64,000 nucleotides of DNA from Prostheceraeus crozeri (Eukaryota > Platyhelminthes > Polycladida > Euryleptidae): NCBI GenBank assembly GCA_907163375.1, contig CAJQUW010009236.1, positions 1,345,085 to 1,409,084 of the forward strand. Reading direction: 5' to 3'. The notes under the pieces are model-generated. The model searched no databases, was not told where the DNA came from, and saw only the letters and a list, made by a program, of their open reading frames with translations. Within the stretch, counting starts at the first letter, position 1; each line of letters begins with the position of its first letter. Positions 1 to 8,890 of this stretch are shown one piece after another. The position numbers and the translations under genes are program-made.

Positions 1-468
1 ATCATCAGGGTGATAGGTATCTAACTTCGCTCCTCTTAATAAATCCACGAAATTTTTGTCTAAACTGAAAGCTGTGTTGTCTGGTGCAAAAATTAAACTT
101 TCTTTAGGATTTATAGATAATTCTTTTCCACCTAAGGAAAATCTAAGAGATGGCTTTCCATCTATAAATGAAGTAGAATGTTCAAAGAGCATAGATTTGG
201 GTAATTTCTTTTCTATGTTTGCTTCTAACAAACCATAATCATCCATGATGGTTTTCTGCACTGGATCCGCGATATCAATTCGTTTATCATGAACTATAAG
301 TTCTTTCTTAATATCAGATTTAATTTGGTCAACTAATTGGATTTTGTCTTTCATCTCAGATTGAACGCCAGCTTGTAGCATTCGATATTGTCTATGTTTT
401 TTCTTCATAATATTTTTCTGTTTTATTAATTCTTCTAGTTGTTTTATTTTTGTCTCATTTGTGTTCAT
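1..468 (-). CDS. Unrecognised ORF, C-terminus outside the window
   Basis: Reading the minus strand from an ATG at 466-468, the frame stays open for 156 codons to the window edge. The first ~60 residues are very Lys/Glu/Gln-rich and look coiled-coil (MNTNETKIKQLEELIKQKN...). The later part is globular, with GGKELSIN and then a motif like DKNFVDLLRGAKLDTYHPDD. From memory, this last block resembles 'TPGLWELL..K.P..Y..DD' motifs in proteins found repeatedly in invertebrate genomes on Polinton/adintovirus-type elements; that link is inference. The gene lies 69 bp downstream of the next minus-strand ORF (538-1176) in the same direction, so the two may belong to one element. Unspliced and compact, it does not look like an ordinary host gene. 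Confidence 0.45.
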   Translation of the reverse strand, partial: MNTNETKIKQLEELIKQKNIMKKKHRQYRMLQAGVQSEMKDKIQLVDQIKSDIKKELIVHDKRIDIADPVQKTIMDDYGLLEANIEKKLPKSMLFEHSTSFIDGKPSLRFSLGGKELSINPKESLIFAPDNTAFSLDKNFVDLLRGAKLDTYHPDD

Positions 469-537
469 TATTTTATAAGATAATATTTGAATTTTGTGGT
501 AGCATTGGTACACAGCATAAACATTTTACTGAACAAC

Positions 538-1176
538 TTATTTTTGTTCTATGGTACTTTGTTCTAACGTTTTTAATAAAGTTCTTATTTCTTCTAAAAA
601 AGCTTCATTGTTTACTTTGTCTTGAGGTTTAACAGGAATTTTAGTTGCTTCTCTTGCTATTTGATCAAATTTTTCAATCTCATCTAACGTAATAACATTG
701 TCATCACACACTCTCTGGAAGTAATAATGTAGTTTATCATATACTTCTTTGACATGTGCATGTTTCTTACTTAAGGATTTTCGTTTCTTAGACATTACAG
801 ATTTATCTATCACTGTTGCAAGTGACGTTGTGAAGACACCTGTACCTGTTAAAGCAGTAGCGACAACAGGAATTGTAAGAACGCCAGACGAAATGACAAT
901 AGTGAGAGCGCCTAAAGAAATTGTTAAACATGCACCAACGCCTTGTGTCACATTCTTAGCTATGGTCCATCGTTTTCTTAATTTATTATAATGTTCTAGT
1001 TTAAGTAATAATTGGGCTTCCTTATCTTTCATGTACCTGACTCTATCTTTGTGTTTTGCTATATCCATTTCATTGGGAACCGAAGGTTTTATGTCATATG
1101 ATAATGAAGGATATAAGGGGGCTGATTGTTCTTTTGTTTTTTCATCTTCCATTTTTAAATGAATATTTTTGTTCAT
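538..1176 (-). CDS. 212-aa protein with a central hydrophobic hairpin, possibly from a virus-like element
   Basis: An uninterrupted 212-codon minus-strand ORF. Residues 1-70 are charged with a helical stretch (KDKEAQLLLKLEHYNKLRKR). Residues ~75-125 form a long hydrophobic block with a Gly/Pro turn, reading as two membrane helices or one hairpin. A basic stretch follows (KSVMSKKRKSLSKKHAHVKE), then an acidic helical tail containing CDDNVITLDEIEKFDQI. This layout (coiled coil, two-helix hairpin, 'KKH', 'D..IT..E...' tail) matches proteins I recall as recurrent, compact genes in cnidarian and other invertebrate genomes, often near Polinton-like genes; I cannot name the family. The preferred start is the codon at 1176; a second Met at codon 9 is possible. 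Taken as part of a virus-like fossil it looks whole. Confidence 0.5.
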   Translation of the reverse strand: MNKNIHLKMEDEKTKEQSAPLYPSLSYDIKPSVPNEMDIAKHKDRVRYMKDKEAQLLLKLEHYNKLRKRWTIAKNVTQGVGACLTISLGALTIVISSGVLTIPVVATALTGTGVFTTSLATVIDKSVMSKKRKSLSKKHAHVKEVYDKLHYYFQRVCDDNVITLDEIEKFDQIAREATKIPVKPQDKVNNEAFLEEIRTLLKTLEQSTIEQK

Positions 1177-1208
1177 GGGTCATACTTTAAGGTACTTTCC
1201 TATTTTCG

Positions 1209-1390
1209 CATCTATTTTAGCTGTTTTTTCATTTTTTGTAACTATTTTGACTGTTTTTTCATTTTTGTAACTATTTTGTCTGTTTTTTATAAATTTCAGG
1301 GGGTCCCTATTTTTTTGTATTTTTTTCATTTTTTGTAACTATTTTGACTGTTTTTTTTTATAAATTTCAAGGGGTCCCTATTTTTTTTTT
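1209..1390. repeat. Imperfect T-rich tandem repeat
   Basis: The core GTAACTATTTTGACTG occurs at about 1238, 1267 and 1335, and the longer module ending TTTCAGGGGGTCCCTAT / TTTCAAGGGGTCCCTAT occurs twice, about 68 bp apart. It lies between the minus-strand ORFs and the Tc1 transposon. It may be terminal sequence of the element carrying those ORFs, but no end could be defined. Confidence 0.6.
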
Positions 1391-1426
1391 CTTACTTGTC
1401 CTGGTCCGTCCAAAATTACATTACTC

Positions 1427-1452
1427 AGACGTGGAAAAAAGTTTATGATAAA
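1427..1452 (+). repeat. Left terminal inverted repeat of the Tc1-like element
   Basis: Begins CAGACGTGGAAAAAAG and matches the reverse complement of 3180-3205 at all 26 positions; the similarity stops abruptly inside. Confidence 0.93.
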
Positions 1453-1822
1453 TTCCGAATTCATAGAAAATTATAGGTTTGCTGACTTTTCGCTATCAGA
1501 AATGACTTAAATCGAGTCAAATCGCATCATGGCCTAACAGAATACACATATAGGCCCACAAAGTATACAAAAACATACAAAAACATACCTTTTTGGCATT
1601 TTAGCAGTTTTAGACATTCTTCAGAAACTATGGTTATTATGCACAAAAGTGGATGAATTTCGACGTTCACCTGAAATGATGCATCGCTGTTCTCACGCTT
1701 TATGAATAGACACGAGTGTGCTGGTTTGATGTTCCCTAATCGATATCCAATCAAAATCATCGAGTCAACTTCATTGTCAAGTTCATACAATGTAGTCAAT
1801 CTCTCAGAGTCTCTTCGCAAAG

Positions 1823-2845
1823 ATGGGCAAGCGCAAGCAAGTATCGCCTTCTGTTAAAGCCGCTGTCGTTGCTCTTAGGAAGCACACGTTCAAAACACAA
1901 GCTGCTATTGCATATGAGTATTCAATATCACAAAATACAGTGTCAAATATTTTGAAACGGTACAGAGAAACTGGAACTCACAATGTCAAGTCTCGCTCCG
2001 GAAGACCTCCAAAGACGTCAGATAGAACTGACAATCGCATTCATCGAATTGCAAAAACGGATCCATTTGTTACGTCTACGGAAATTCAACGGCTTATGTC
2101 ACCTGTCCTCGATAGTATCACCACAAAGACAATAAGAAATCGATTATGCAAGAAGTTCAAGCTACCAGCACGAACCCCTCGTCGTAAACCCTTTATCTCC
2201 GCCAAGGCTCGAGTCAAGCGCTTGGAATGGTGCAAAGCGCATGTCAACTGGACCATCGACCAGTGGAAGAAAGTGACATTTAGTGATGAATCGACATTCT
2301 TGCAATTCCATCAGCAGCATCAGTACGTTAGAAGACCTTCAGGTTCAAACTCAATTCATGAAAGGTACACTGACAAGACGGTGAAGCACCCCCCATCCGT
2401 AATGATTTGGGGCTGCTTCAGCTTTCATGGAAGGGGTGGCCTTACAGTTCTTCCGAAAGGCGTTCGATTGAATTCTGAGAAGTACATCGATGTGCTGGAC
2501 GAAAAGCTCATTCCCTTCATGAACATTTCGAGTACAAGAGTCTTTCAGCAGGACAACGCGCCGTGCCATTCGTCCAAGAGAACAATGAAATGGTTTGAGG
2601 ACAAGGGGATTGAGGTTCTGGACTGGCCCGGTAACAGCCCAGACCTCAACCCCATTGAGAATCTATGGCAAAGCATGAAAGTGAAAGTCAATGCTCAAAA
2701 GCACTCCAACATTCACGAACTCATTCGCAACATCAAACTGTCATGGATCGCAATTTCCCGCGAAGAATGTGAGAGACTTGTCGAATCCATGCCCAGGAGA
2801 ATCCAAAGAGTTCTGGAAAACAAAGGTTATCCCACAAAGTACTGA
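1823..2845 (+). CDS. Tc1-family transposase (DD34E)
   Basis: 340 residues, the normal length for Tc1-like transposases, without stop or frameshift. Residues ~1-60 form the first helix-turn-helix (VSPSVKAAVVALRKHTFKTQ, then ISQNTVSNILKRYRETG). A GRPP AT-hook-like motif follows near residue 60, and a second DNA-binding helix set spans ~75-125. The catalytic triad is visible as FSDES, QQDNAPCH and NPIENLW, with 34 residues between the second Asp and the Glu. MIWGCFSFHGRG marks the core fold. The enzyme cuts and rejoins the element at its TIRs at TA targets; it would act in the nucleus. The ATG at 1823 (CAAAG ATGGGC) gives the canonical MGKRKQVS start. Nothing essential is missing. Confidence 0.97.
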   Translation: MGKRKQVSPSVKAAVVALRKHTFKTQAAIAYEYSISQNTVSNILKRYRETGTHNVKSRSGRPPKTSDRTDNRIHRIAKTDPFVTSTEIQRLMSPVLDSITTKTIRNRLCKKFKLPARTPRRKPFISAKARVKRLEWCKAHVNWTIDQWKKVTFSDESTFLQFHQQHQYVRRPSGSNSIHERYTDKTVKHPPSVMIWGCFSFHGRGGLTVLPKGVRLNSEKYIDVLDEKLIPFMNISSTRVFQQDNAPCHSSKRTMKWFEDKGIEVLDWPGNSPDLNPIENLWQSMKVKVNAQKHSNIHELIRNIKLSWIAISREECERLVESMPRRIQRVLENKGYPTKY

Positions 2846-3179
2846 CGTTCATCCCTGGAAATAATAAATGAGCATTTGTGGCATTGCAAGTGTTTTTATT
2901 TGCTGAATTTAAGCAATAATTGCTGCATTTATCCTATATCATAAGATTTACTGCAGATTTATTGAATCAGGGAAAATGTTCAAAAATCGATATTTTTGTG
3001 CATTTCATAGGCCTACCTAAAAAATCAGAAATCGACTTCAGATATCAGCGATTTTTTTAAAAAATGCTCAGAGACTACCTAGAGATGATGTCATACATGC
3101 TTCATTACGTATAACTATGATAAACTAGTTCAAAAGCTTCCATAAGAAGATTACATGAAAAATCGGCTTTCTGGTGAAA

Positions 3180-3205
3180 TTATCATAAACTTTTTTCCAC
3201 GTCTG
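3180..3205 (-). repeat. Right terminal inverted repeat of the Tc1-like element
   Basis: Reverse complement of the left repeat; TA follows immediately at 3206-3207. Confidence 0.93.
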
Positions 3206-3207
3206 TA

Positions 3208-4006
3208 GAGCTAGTTTTCTGATTTGAAAGATAAATACGACTGTTGTTGAGGTCCTAAAGTACATTCTTTGATATGCAAGATCAATGACAATATGACAAT
3301 TTCATGCCTCAAAACTGGAACAGTGTCATAAGACGCATGGCACCGATGGTCATCAGAAGTTTGTTTTTTAAGTCATGATTTCTCTTCTTATTTTGATCAT
3401 TGCATTTCTACAATGCACAATTAAGTTCATTCAGATAGAAGCTGATAAGCATATGTCTATTATCAAATACTTCAACGCATATATAGGGAAGGGTGAACAG
3501 TTTTGGTGATATTGCGATAAAAACTTATGCGTTACCATTTTTACATCATTGAAATTACATCTGCAATTAAACTTAATGTGCCAGTGAGATTGCAAGGAAA
3601 ATCATCTTTTTGAAAGATGAATTCTTCAACTCATCATTCGTGTCAGAAATATCAAAGTGAGGATTTAATCATTTCTCAAAATTCTTCATGACTACAAGTG
3701 TGTATAAATCACCATTTGTTAGTGATCATTTAGCAGCGAAACAGGAATAATCTCTTCCCAGAATGAAGGAATAATGTCTAGTGAGGAGGATGAATACTTG
3801 AAATCGTGACTCAAAGAAGTTTTTGCTCTTTTGTCTTCTATTCGTGACAACCTGAAGTTGCTGAGCCTAAACACCTTAACATGATTTCTATATCATTCTA
3901 CATTTCAAGTTCAATGTGCAATTATTGACTAGACAATGGGATATCATGGTGACTTGTTTCCAAATAAAATATTGCTACACTATAACTAGTATAGAAAATA
4001 TTGATA
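3208..4006. other. Non-coding stretch, nothing recognised
   Basis: AT-rich DNA without a convincing ORF, repeat or RNA. Confidence 0.6.
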
Positions 4007-4796
4007 CTGCAGTGGAAAAGTATTGGGCCATTAATTCGTCAAATCAGTGTTGTCATGTCTGAAGCAGGGATGTGGAGTCGGAGTGGCCCAAAACGTGGTC
4101 CAAAAATTGATTAATTAATTGGCTAAGAGGTCAAAAATAATTGTCTGGCCCAATTTATGATAATTGTGGTGACTTCTAGTTAGGCCTCTCTACTGAGATT
4201 CAATGCATTGAAAACGCCTTGTCTGATGAGGTCAGGCAAGGAGATGAATTTGAAGATGATGGCATCTAAAAAATTCAGCATCTTTTTCAGTGTGAACGAC
4301 ATTTTCAAAGGTGACCGAAAAATGTGCAGTGTTTGAAAAAAGACTTAAAACAGTTTTCTTCTATTTTTCTGTAAATGGGTTAGTGGATCACGTAGGCTAC
4401 TAGCAATTGGCTATGTGGATTTTTAGATCAATTGAAAAATGTTAGAAATCATAGTCCTTAGTTAAATGGCAAACCTGATGACACATTGCAATGTGCAATG
4501 AAACCTTTTTCTTGAAGAAATGCACTTGATGAAATTATTTGCATGAAGTGCACTTAGTTACTAGCATAACTGTACAGTAATACTAGGATATCATTAGCTT
4601 AAGATTAGGACAATAATGGATAGTGCCTAAATAAGAAATACTTGTGTGATTAATTGGCCCTACAATATATTAACAAATATCAAAAGGAAATAATCGCTTA
4701 TAGAATTTTTTGGACCGGCCCAAAATCGAAATTAATTGATCAAAAATACTCAAGTTGGGCCACCGAGAATTAATGGCCCAATTTTTTCCACTACAC
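4007..4796. mobile_element. TA-flanked non-autonomous element with ~28-bp TIRs
   Basis: The left end CTGCAGTGGAAAAGTATTGG and the right end, read in reverse complement (GTGTAGTGGAAAAAATTGGG), pair over about 28 bp; both continue GGGCCATTAATTC. TA sits just outside each end (4005-4006 and 4797-4798), as expected for Tc1/mariner targets. Inner subterminal motifs (TGGCCCAA, GGTCCAAAA) also recur in inverted order. No transposase ORF is present, so this is a ~790-bp MITE-like derivative. The ends share GTGGAAAA with the neighbouring Tc1-like element, a possible but unproven relationship. Confidence 0.7.
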
Positions 4797-5043
4797 TACA
4801 TATATTAGTTTGAGTGGGTATCCCTACAATCACAATAAGCGCTATCTCACAACCATAAAGAAAGTGATTAGAAGTCTCTGTAAAAATCTCATTTATAGAA
4901 AATTAATCACAGACATTCAAAAACAGTCTTTTTCAGTTCTAGAAAGCTTGACCACTGGTTCTACTTGTACCTGTCTTGAACGTTGTTGTCTGCAAGTTCA
5001 AATGTGAAACAGATCATCTCATTTCCTATAAGTGAAAATAAAT

Positions 5044-5523
5044 TCACTGCTGAGGGGTAAGAATTGGGGAGCAGAAAACCCGAATCTCGGCTATGTTCAT
5101 AGACATCATATTGTTCATTTCCCCTTGCGCTGTTGGCAATTTCACAAATTCAAACCATGGTAATGGTGATAACAATTTTAAGATCTTCAGATCAATCAGT
5201 GTTTCGAAAAGCCATTCATACAAAAATGCTACATGTAAATTGAAATAATAGATAAATAAGTAAACAATAGACAAAAAAGGGAACACTAACGCCATGGCAG
5301 AGAAAAGGAATGCTTCAATTCCTTGTACATAAAGGGCTGGACGGTTGTAGGATACGTACAAGGACTCTGACATTGGCAAAGAAAGAAAACCTAAACCAAA
5401 CATGAAACACAAAAATAGGAAGAAAAAATCATTACCAACAAAACGAGTACTTGAAATCATATGTCTGCACATAGCACTAGACGAAACGGCAGACGAACGA
5501 GGTCGGTTTTGTCCGACTTCCAA
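5044..5523 (-). CDS. Doubtful hydrophobic ORF of 159 codons
   Basis: A 159-codon open frame, unusually long for this AT-rich stretch. Two strongly hydrophobic segments are visible: FFFLFLCFMFGLGFLSLP (residues ~33-50) and a long one around AFLFSAMALVFPFLSIVYLF (~71-90), followed by a charged tail. I recognise no family and see no splice signals, promoter or codon bias that would make it convincing. It may be an old transposon or membrane-protein exon, or simply a chance ORF. Confidence 0.2.
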   Translation of the reverse strand: MEVGQNRPRSSAVSSSAMCRHMISSTRFVGNDFFFLFLCFMFGLGFLSLPMSESLYVSYNRPALYVQGIEAFLFSAMALVFPFLSIVYLFIYYFNLHVAFLYEWLFETLIDLKILKLLSPLPWFEFVKLPTAQGEMNNMMSMNIAEIRVFCSPILTPQQ

Positions 5524-6304
5524 CCACTTTAGAAAATATTCGCATTGAAATTGAATTCACATTCAATTGCTTTCATTGAAACTAAATATAAAATTTAGAT
5601 TATCAATTCATCTTTCATTGTGTTTGTCATCCATTTAAAATATGAATTCTTCTCGAATACAAAGCTTCTTCATTTCACACTTGCCTGAATTTCTTTATCT
5701 TTGGTTCTAGACTATTAGGCAATTACAATAGAATTTAATGGAGATCAAGCGGAATCATACAGTTGAAATCAGTGCAAGGGCGATCAGTAAAGCACACAGG
5801 TCTATCAATCATTATATATTTTGAAGCATCCTGTATGAATCAACAACTCTGGAGTAGCCTACATCAATGATGGGTTACAATCACCAGAGGGGAAAATGGA
5901 CCCGTGCCTGGAGTTTTGGATACACGAGCAGGCCTCCAATTTTTGAGATGATTTTCCTGGACGTCCTCTCAAACTGCAGATTCCATTTTTAATGTACAGT
6001 CGAATTTGATTTGTTCAGAATGCAATCATGTCTAGTATTATTAGAAATTGGTGGTTAGGACATGAGCTTCCGTTACAAACACGCATCACCTTCTCCAATG
6101 GAGAGGAGATTCTTCATATGGATGGGTTTAAAGGTCAGTGCGTTCTGTGCAGAACACTCATGAAAACCGATTTCTGCACAGAATTAGACAGGTCGTTTCT
6201 TCTTCTGTTTGACTAGAAAGGAAGTATTGGAACATGCAATGCTAATGAAATGGCACAATCTGCTGACGTAATATCATAGCAATCGAACAATTAGCATGAA
6301 ACAT
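5524..6304. other. Non-coding stretch, nothing recognised
   Basis: A 62-codon plus-strand ORF at 6028-6216 is present but shows no recognisable domain. Confidence 0.5.
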
Positions 6305-6546
6305 GATGACAGCATAGAAATAAACTGTTTATCTGAAGTTCGCTAGAATGGAAATTGACTCAAGGTCGCGGCACATTCGGGGGAAGCAAGTTGGGGCATG
6401 AAGAACCAATTAAAACCTTCGATTTACTCATGTGACTGATTCTAACCCAATGATACAGACGTTGGCATGTGCATCTAAGTGTGCATTGCATGAAGCTTAA
6501 TTTCCATTCTAGAGGTTTTATCGTTGTCAATTTCTATGGATGACAG
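6305..6546. mobile_element. hAT-type MITE, copy 1, with perfect 8-bp target duplication
   Basis: The 226-bp element 6313-6538 begins CATAGAAATAAACTG and ends TCAATTTCTATG; both ends carry CATAGAAAT and, about 25 bp further in, CTAGAATGGAAATT in inverted order. GATGACAG stands directly before (6305-6312) and after it (6539-6546). An 8-bp duplication with short TIRs is the hallmark of hAT (also P-type) transposition. No coding capacity. A second copy lies at 25480-25984 and diverged fragments at 27.9 and 29.9 kb. Confidence 0.85.
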
Positions 6547-7089
6547 ATTATTCAAGCACAATTTGCAACTGAATTCAAATGGTCATTAACTTTAAATTGA
6601 AAATTGCTGGAACCAGTCCGGTTCTCACTTTGATGATCACTGATCACTAGGGACAGGAACTATCCACGCTTGAATTTTCAAAATTCGGTGGAGAATTCCA
6701 CGCTTCCAAACTTGGAATCTCGTTTTCCGCAGACCCTATTTAGCTACTTTATATTGTTTTGATAATCTTTAAGTATTTCAATCGATTTCTTGAATCAGCC
6801 CTTTATGAATTGCGATGCGACGAAATTTATATGACGTCAACCGCTAACGTCAACTATAGCCTACCTAAGTATAGAATATGAAGTCATGTATTGACAGAGA
6901 ACAGAAAACATGGAAGAGTGTAGCGACTAGCTGAAATCTTGTGTGACGGATGCCAATAAATCGCTTTTGGATGATACTGTCGTTCATCCGCCGTTCATAA
7001 ATGAACTCATACAGTCCATTGCATAACACAAAAATAGTACATTAGAGGCTCGAATTATTCATTGGCCTAGAAAATTCGTTGCTGCCCCT
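6547..7089. other. Non-coding stretch, nothing recognised
   Basis: AT-rich, no ORF or repeat that I can support. Confidence 0.55.
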
Positions 7090-8475
7090 GTGTTTTTTTT
7101 ACTGAATTTTCACCCCTAGCACAGCTATGAGCCATGAACGAAGCTAGGGGTTACTCAATGAAAAGTAACAAATTGTATTATTTTAAATAAATAAAATAAA
7201 AAAAAACAGATCTTCTAATCTGATTAAGCTGTCCCCATCAGAAACCTATTCGCACGCCTCTTGAAAGTATCAAGATTGTATTGGTCAGGGAAAGTGGTCT
7301 GGGGAAGCTGATTCCAAAGCTGTGCCGTGCGAACAAAAAAGCTTTTCTAGCGACTCACAGTACGTGCGCGTTCTAAGCTCACATTATAGCATGTGAGTGC
7401 ATTAGCTCTGCGTGTGCTTCTGGAGAAGATCTTAGGTTTGGGTACACATTCAATTACTGCAGAGCTGCTTATACCGAAATAGTACCTGTCGAAGAGATTG
7501 AGTGAAGCAACATCCCGTCTGACAGAGAGCGGCTGCAACTTGCTAGCAAGTTTTTCACCCATGAGATTCTTGACACGTTTCTCAACCCGTTCAAGGAGGT
7601 TAAGATGCGTTTGTGGGGCGCCTGCCCACAGATGACAAAAATACTTCATCAGAGGAAGAATAGTGGACTTGTAAAGATAGCAGACAGTCTGTGGTGGACG
7701 ATAGCTGCTGGCACGATAGAGACTACCAATGCGTTGAGCTGCCTGCTTGCTAATGGATTGGATGTACGGTTTCCATGACAAGTGTTTCGTAACCGCCAAT
7801 CCAAGGAAGGAGATGTAATCTTGTTCTCTGATCCTATTATCTGACATCTTAATGCTATGATCATCATCTCCTTTAAGTCGTGAGTGCAGAATACTCTGAG
7901 TTTTTGAAGGATTGAAGGAAACAAGCCAATTGGCGCCCCATTCTGAGACCCTGCGTAAGTCTTCATTAAGAACGTCGCATAACTGCTGACGTTGCTGAGT
8001 GTTTTTAGCGAGTCGCTCATTGGAATTGAAGAGTGTTGTGTCATCTGCATACATCACCAATTTACTCACTAGGCAGTCTGGGAGGTCGTTGATGTACAGC
8101 AGAAAAAGAGTGGGTCCCAAAATTGACCCTTGAGGAACTCCTGCATTGACAAACATGGTGGAAGACTTTTGGCCATCTAAGACGACAGATATCTGCCGGT
8201 CACTAAGGAAAGAAGCAAGAAGTTTGTGGAGTTGATCAGCAACTCCATAGGATCACTGCTTCAAAAATCTTGCCAGAAATTGGAAGCATGCTGATAGGAC
8301 GGCAACTAGATGGAAGAGATGAGTCAGAACCTTTCTTTGGAACTGGAACCACGGAAGCTACTTTCCAACAAGAGGGAAACTCACCGGTGGATACACATCT
8401 AATGAACAGTTTAGATAAAAGTGGAGAAAGCTTAGGTGAGAGATGCTTGAAGACCGAAACCGGGATGTGTTTTAC
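7090..8475 (-). mobile_element. 5'-truncated CR1-like LINE
   Basis: The minus strand carries the C-terminal two thirds of a non-LTR reverse transcriptase followed by a 3' UTR. The UTR includes a hairpin (CCCCTAGC...GCTAGGGG, ~7107-7144) and lies beside an A/T-rich tail (AAATAAATAAAATAAAAAAAA on the plus strand at 7187-7207), which may mark the 3' terminus or an internal A-rich patch. The 5' end is cut off near 8475, where a LINE of another family begins on the plus strand. Confidence 0.85.
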
Positions 8476-8478
8476 AAT
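7347..8478 (-). pseudogene. LINE reverse transcriptase with internal deletion
   Basis: Reading from 8478 down: finger blocks (FPSCWKVASVVPVPKKG, RPISMLPISGKIFEAV), then a jump near 8250 to a different frame reading YGVADQLHKLLASFLSDRQI, then motif B (GVPQGSILGPTLFLLYINDL), catalytic motif C (LVMYADDTTLF), thumb (SFLGLAVTKHLSWKPYI) and the C-terminal helix bundle ending RARTVSR. The region between FEAV and YGVADQ, which should hold ~60-90 residues with the first catalytic Asp (motif A), is missing. The copy is therefore dead by internal deletion plus 5' truncation. The family is CR1/jockey-like by its YADD and LG..L thumb motif. Confidence 0.88.
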
Positions 8479-8890
8479 TTGCAAGAGAAACAAAGAAATG
8501 TGCTGGAAAATGTACAATCTAGAGCACATCACATAGTTTGCGGTTCTTCTACATGTGGCTGTGCCGGATCCGTTCCCTTGGATTGCCGGCGTTGCATTTT
8601 AAGTCTACGTCTATTTTATAAATTGATGAATGATAGATATCATCCAATACACCATTTGTGTCCGGCTGTGAAAGATCACTCAAAGTCTTTTCGCATGCCT
8701 AAAATCAATTCTTCTTTGCGAAATCGAGCATATACCGTGACAATGGTACGGCTGGCAAATAGGGGAATATTATGATAACTTTTTTTTGTTGTTGTTGCTT
8801 TCATTGCTTTCTTGTGATTATTTGAGGCCTCACATTTTTCAGTATTGAGGCCTTCAAACAAATAAAACGCTTTTATTATTATTATAGTTA
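8476..8890 (+). mobile_element. 3' end of a second LINE family, (TTATTA)n tailed
   Basis: Plus-strand frame from ~8443 to 8775 reads the extreme C-terminus of a non-LTR RT: NVLENVQSRAHHIVCG, LDCRRCILSLRLFYKLMND, YHPIHHLCPAVKDH, ending VRLANRGIL. A short 3' UTR with AATAAA (~8860) and a TTATTATTAT tail follow. The same C-terminal signature (HPIHHL.P, TVTM..L.N.G) is in the LINE at 30.4-31.5 kb, so both are one family. It is joined 5' end to 5' end with the minus-strand LINE at ~8475. Confidence 0.8.

Larger units (their letters stand above)
1427..3205 (+). mobile_element. Tc1-like DNA transposon, apparently intact
   Basis: About 1.78 kb bounded by 26-bp perfect terminal inverted repeats (CAGACGTGGAAAAAAG...), with one transposase gene reading left to right. 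The right end is directly followed by TA (3206-3207). At the left the nearest TA is two bases outside the repeat (1422-1423), so the exact target duplication is slightly blurred. The 396-bp 5' leader and 360-bp 3' segment hold no other gene. The 3' segment is AT-rich and includes AATAAATG just after the stop codon. Perfect TIRs plus an open transposase mean a young copy, possibly still functional. Confidence 0.93.

Noticed and set aside
538-991. Plus-strand ORFs at 450-632 and 749-991.
   Set aside because: They largely lie opposite the longer and more protein-like minus-strand ORF.
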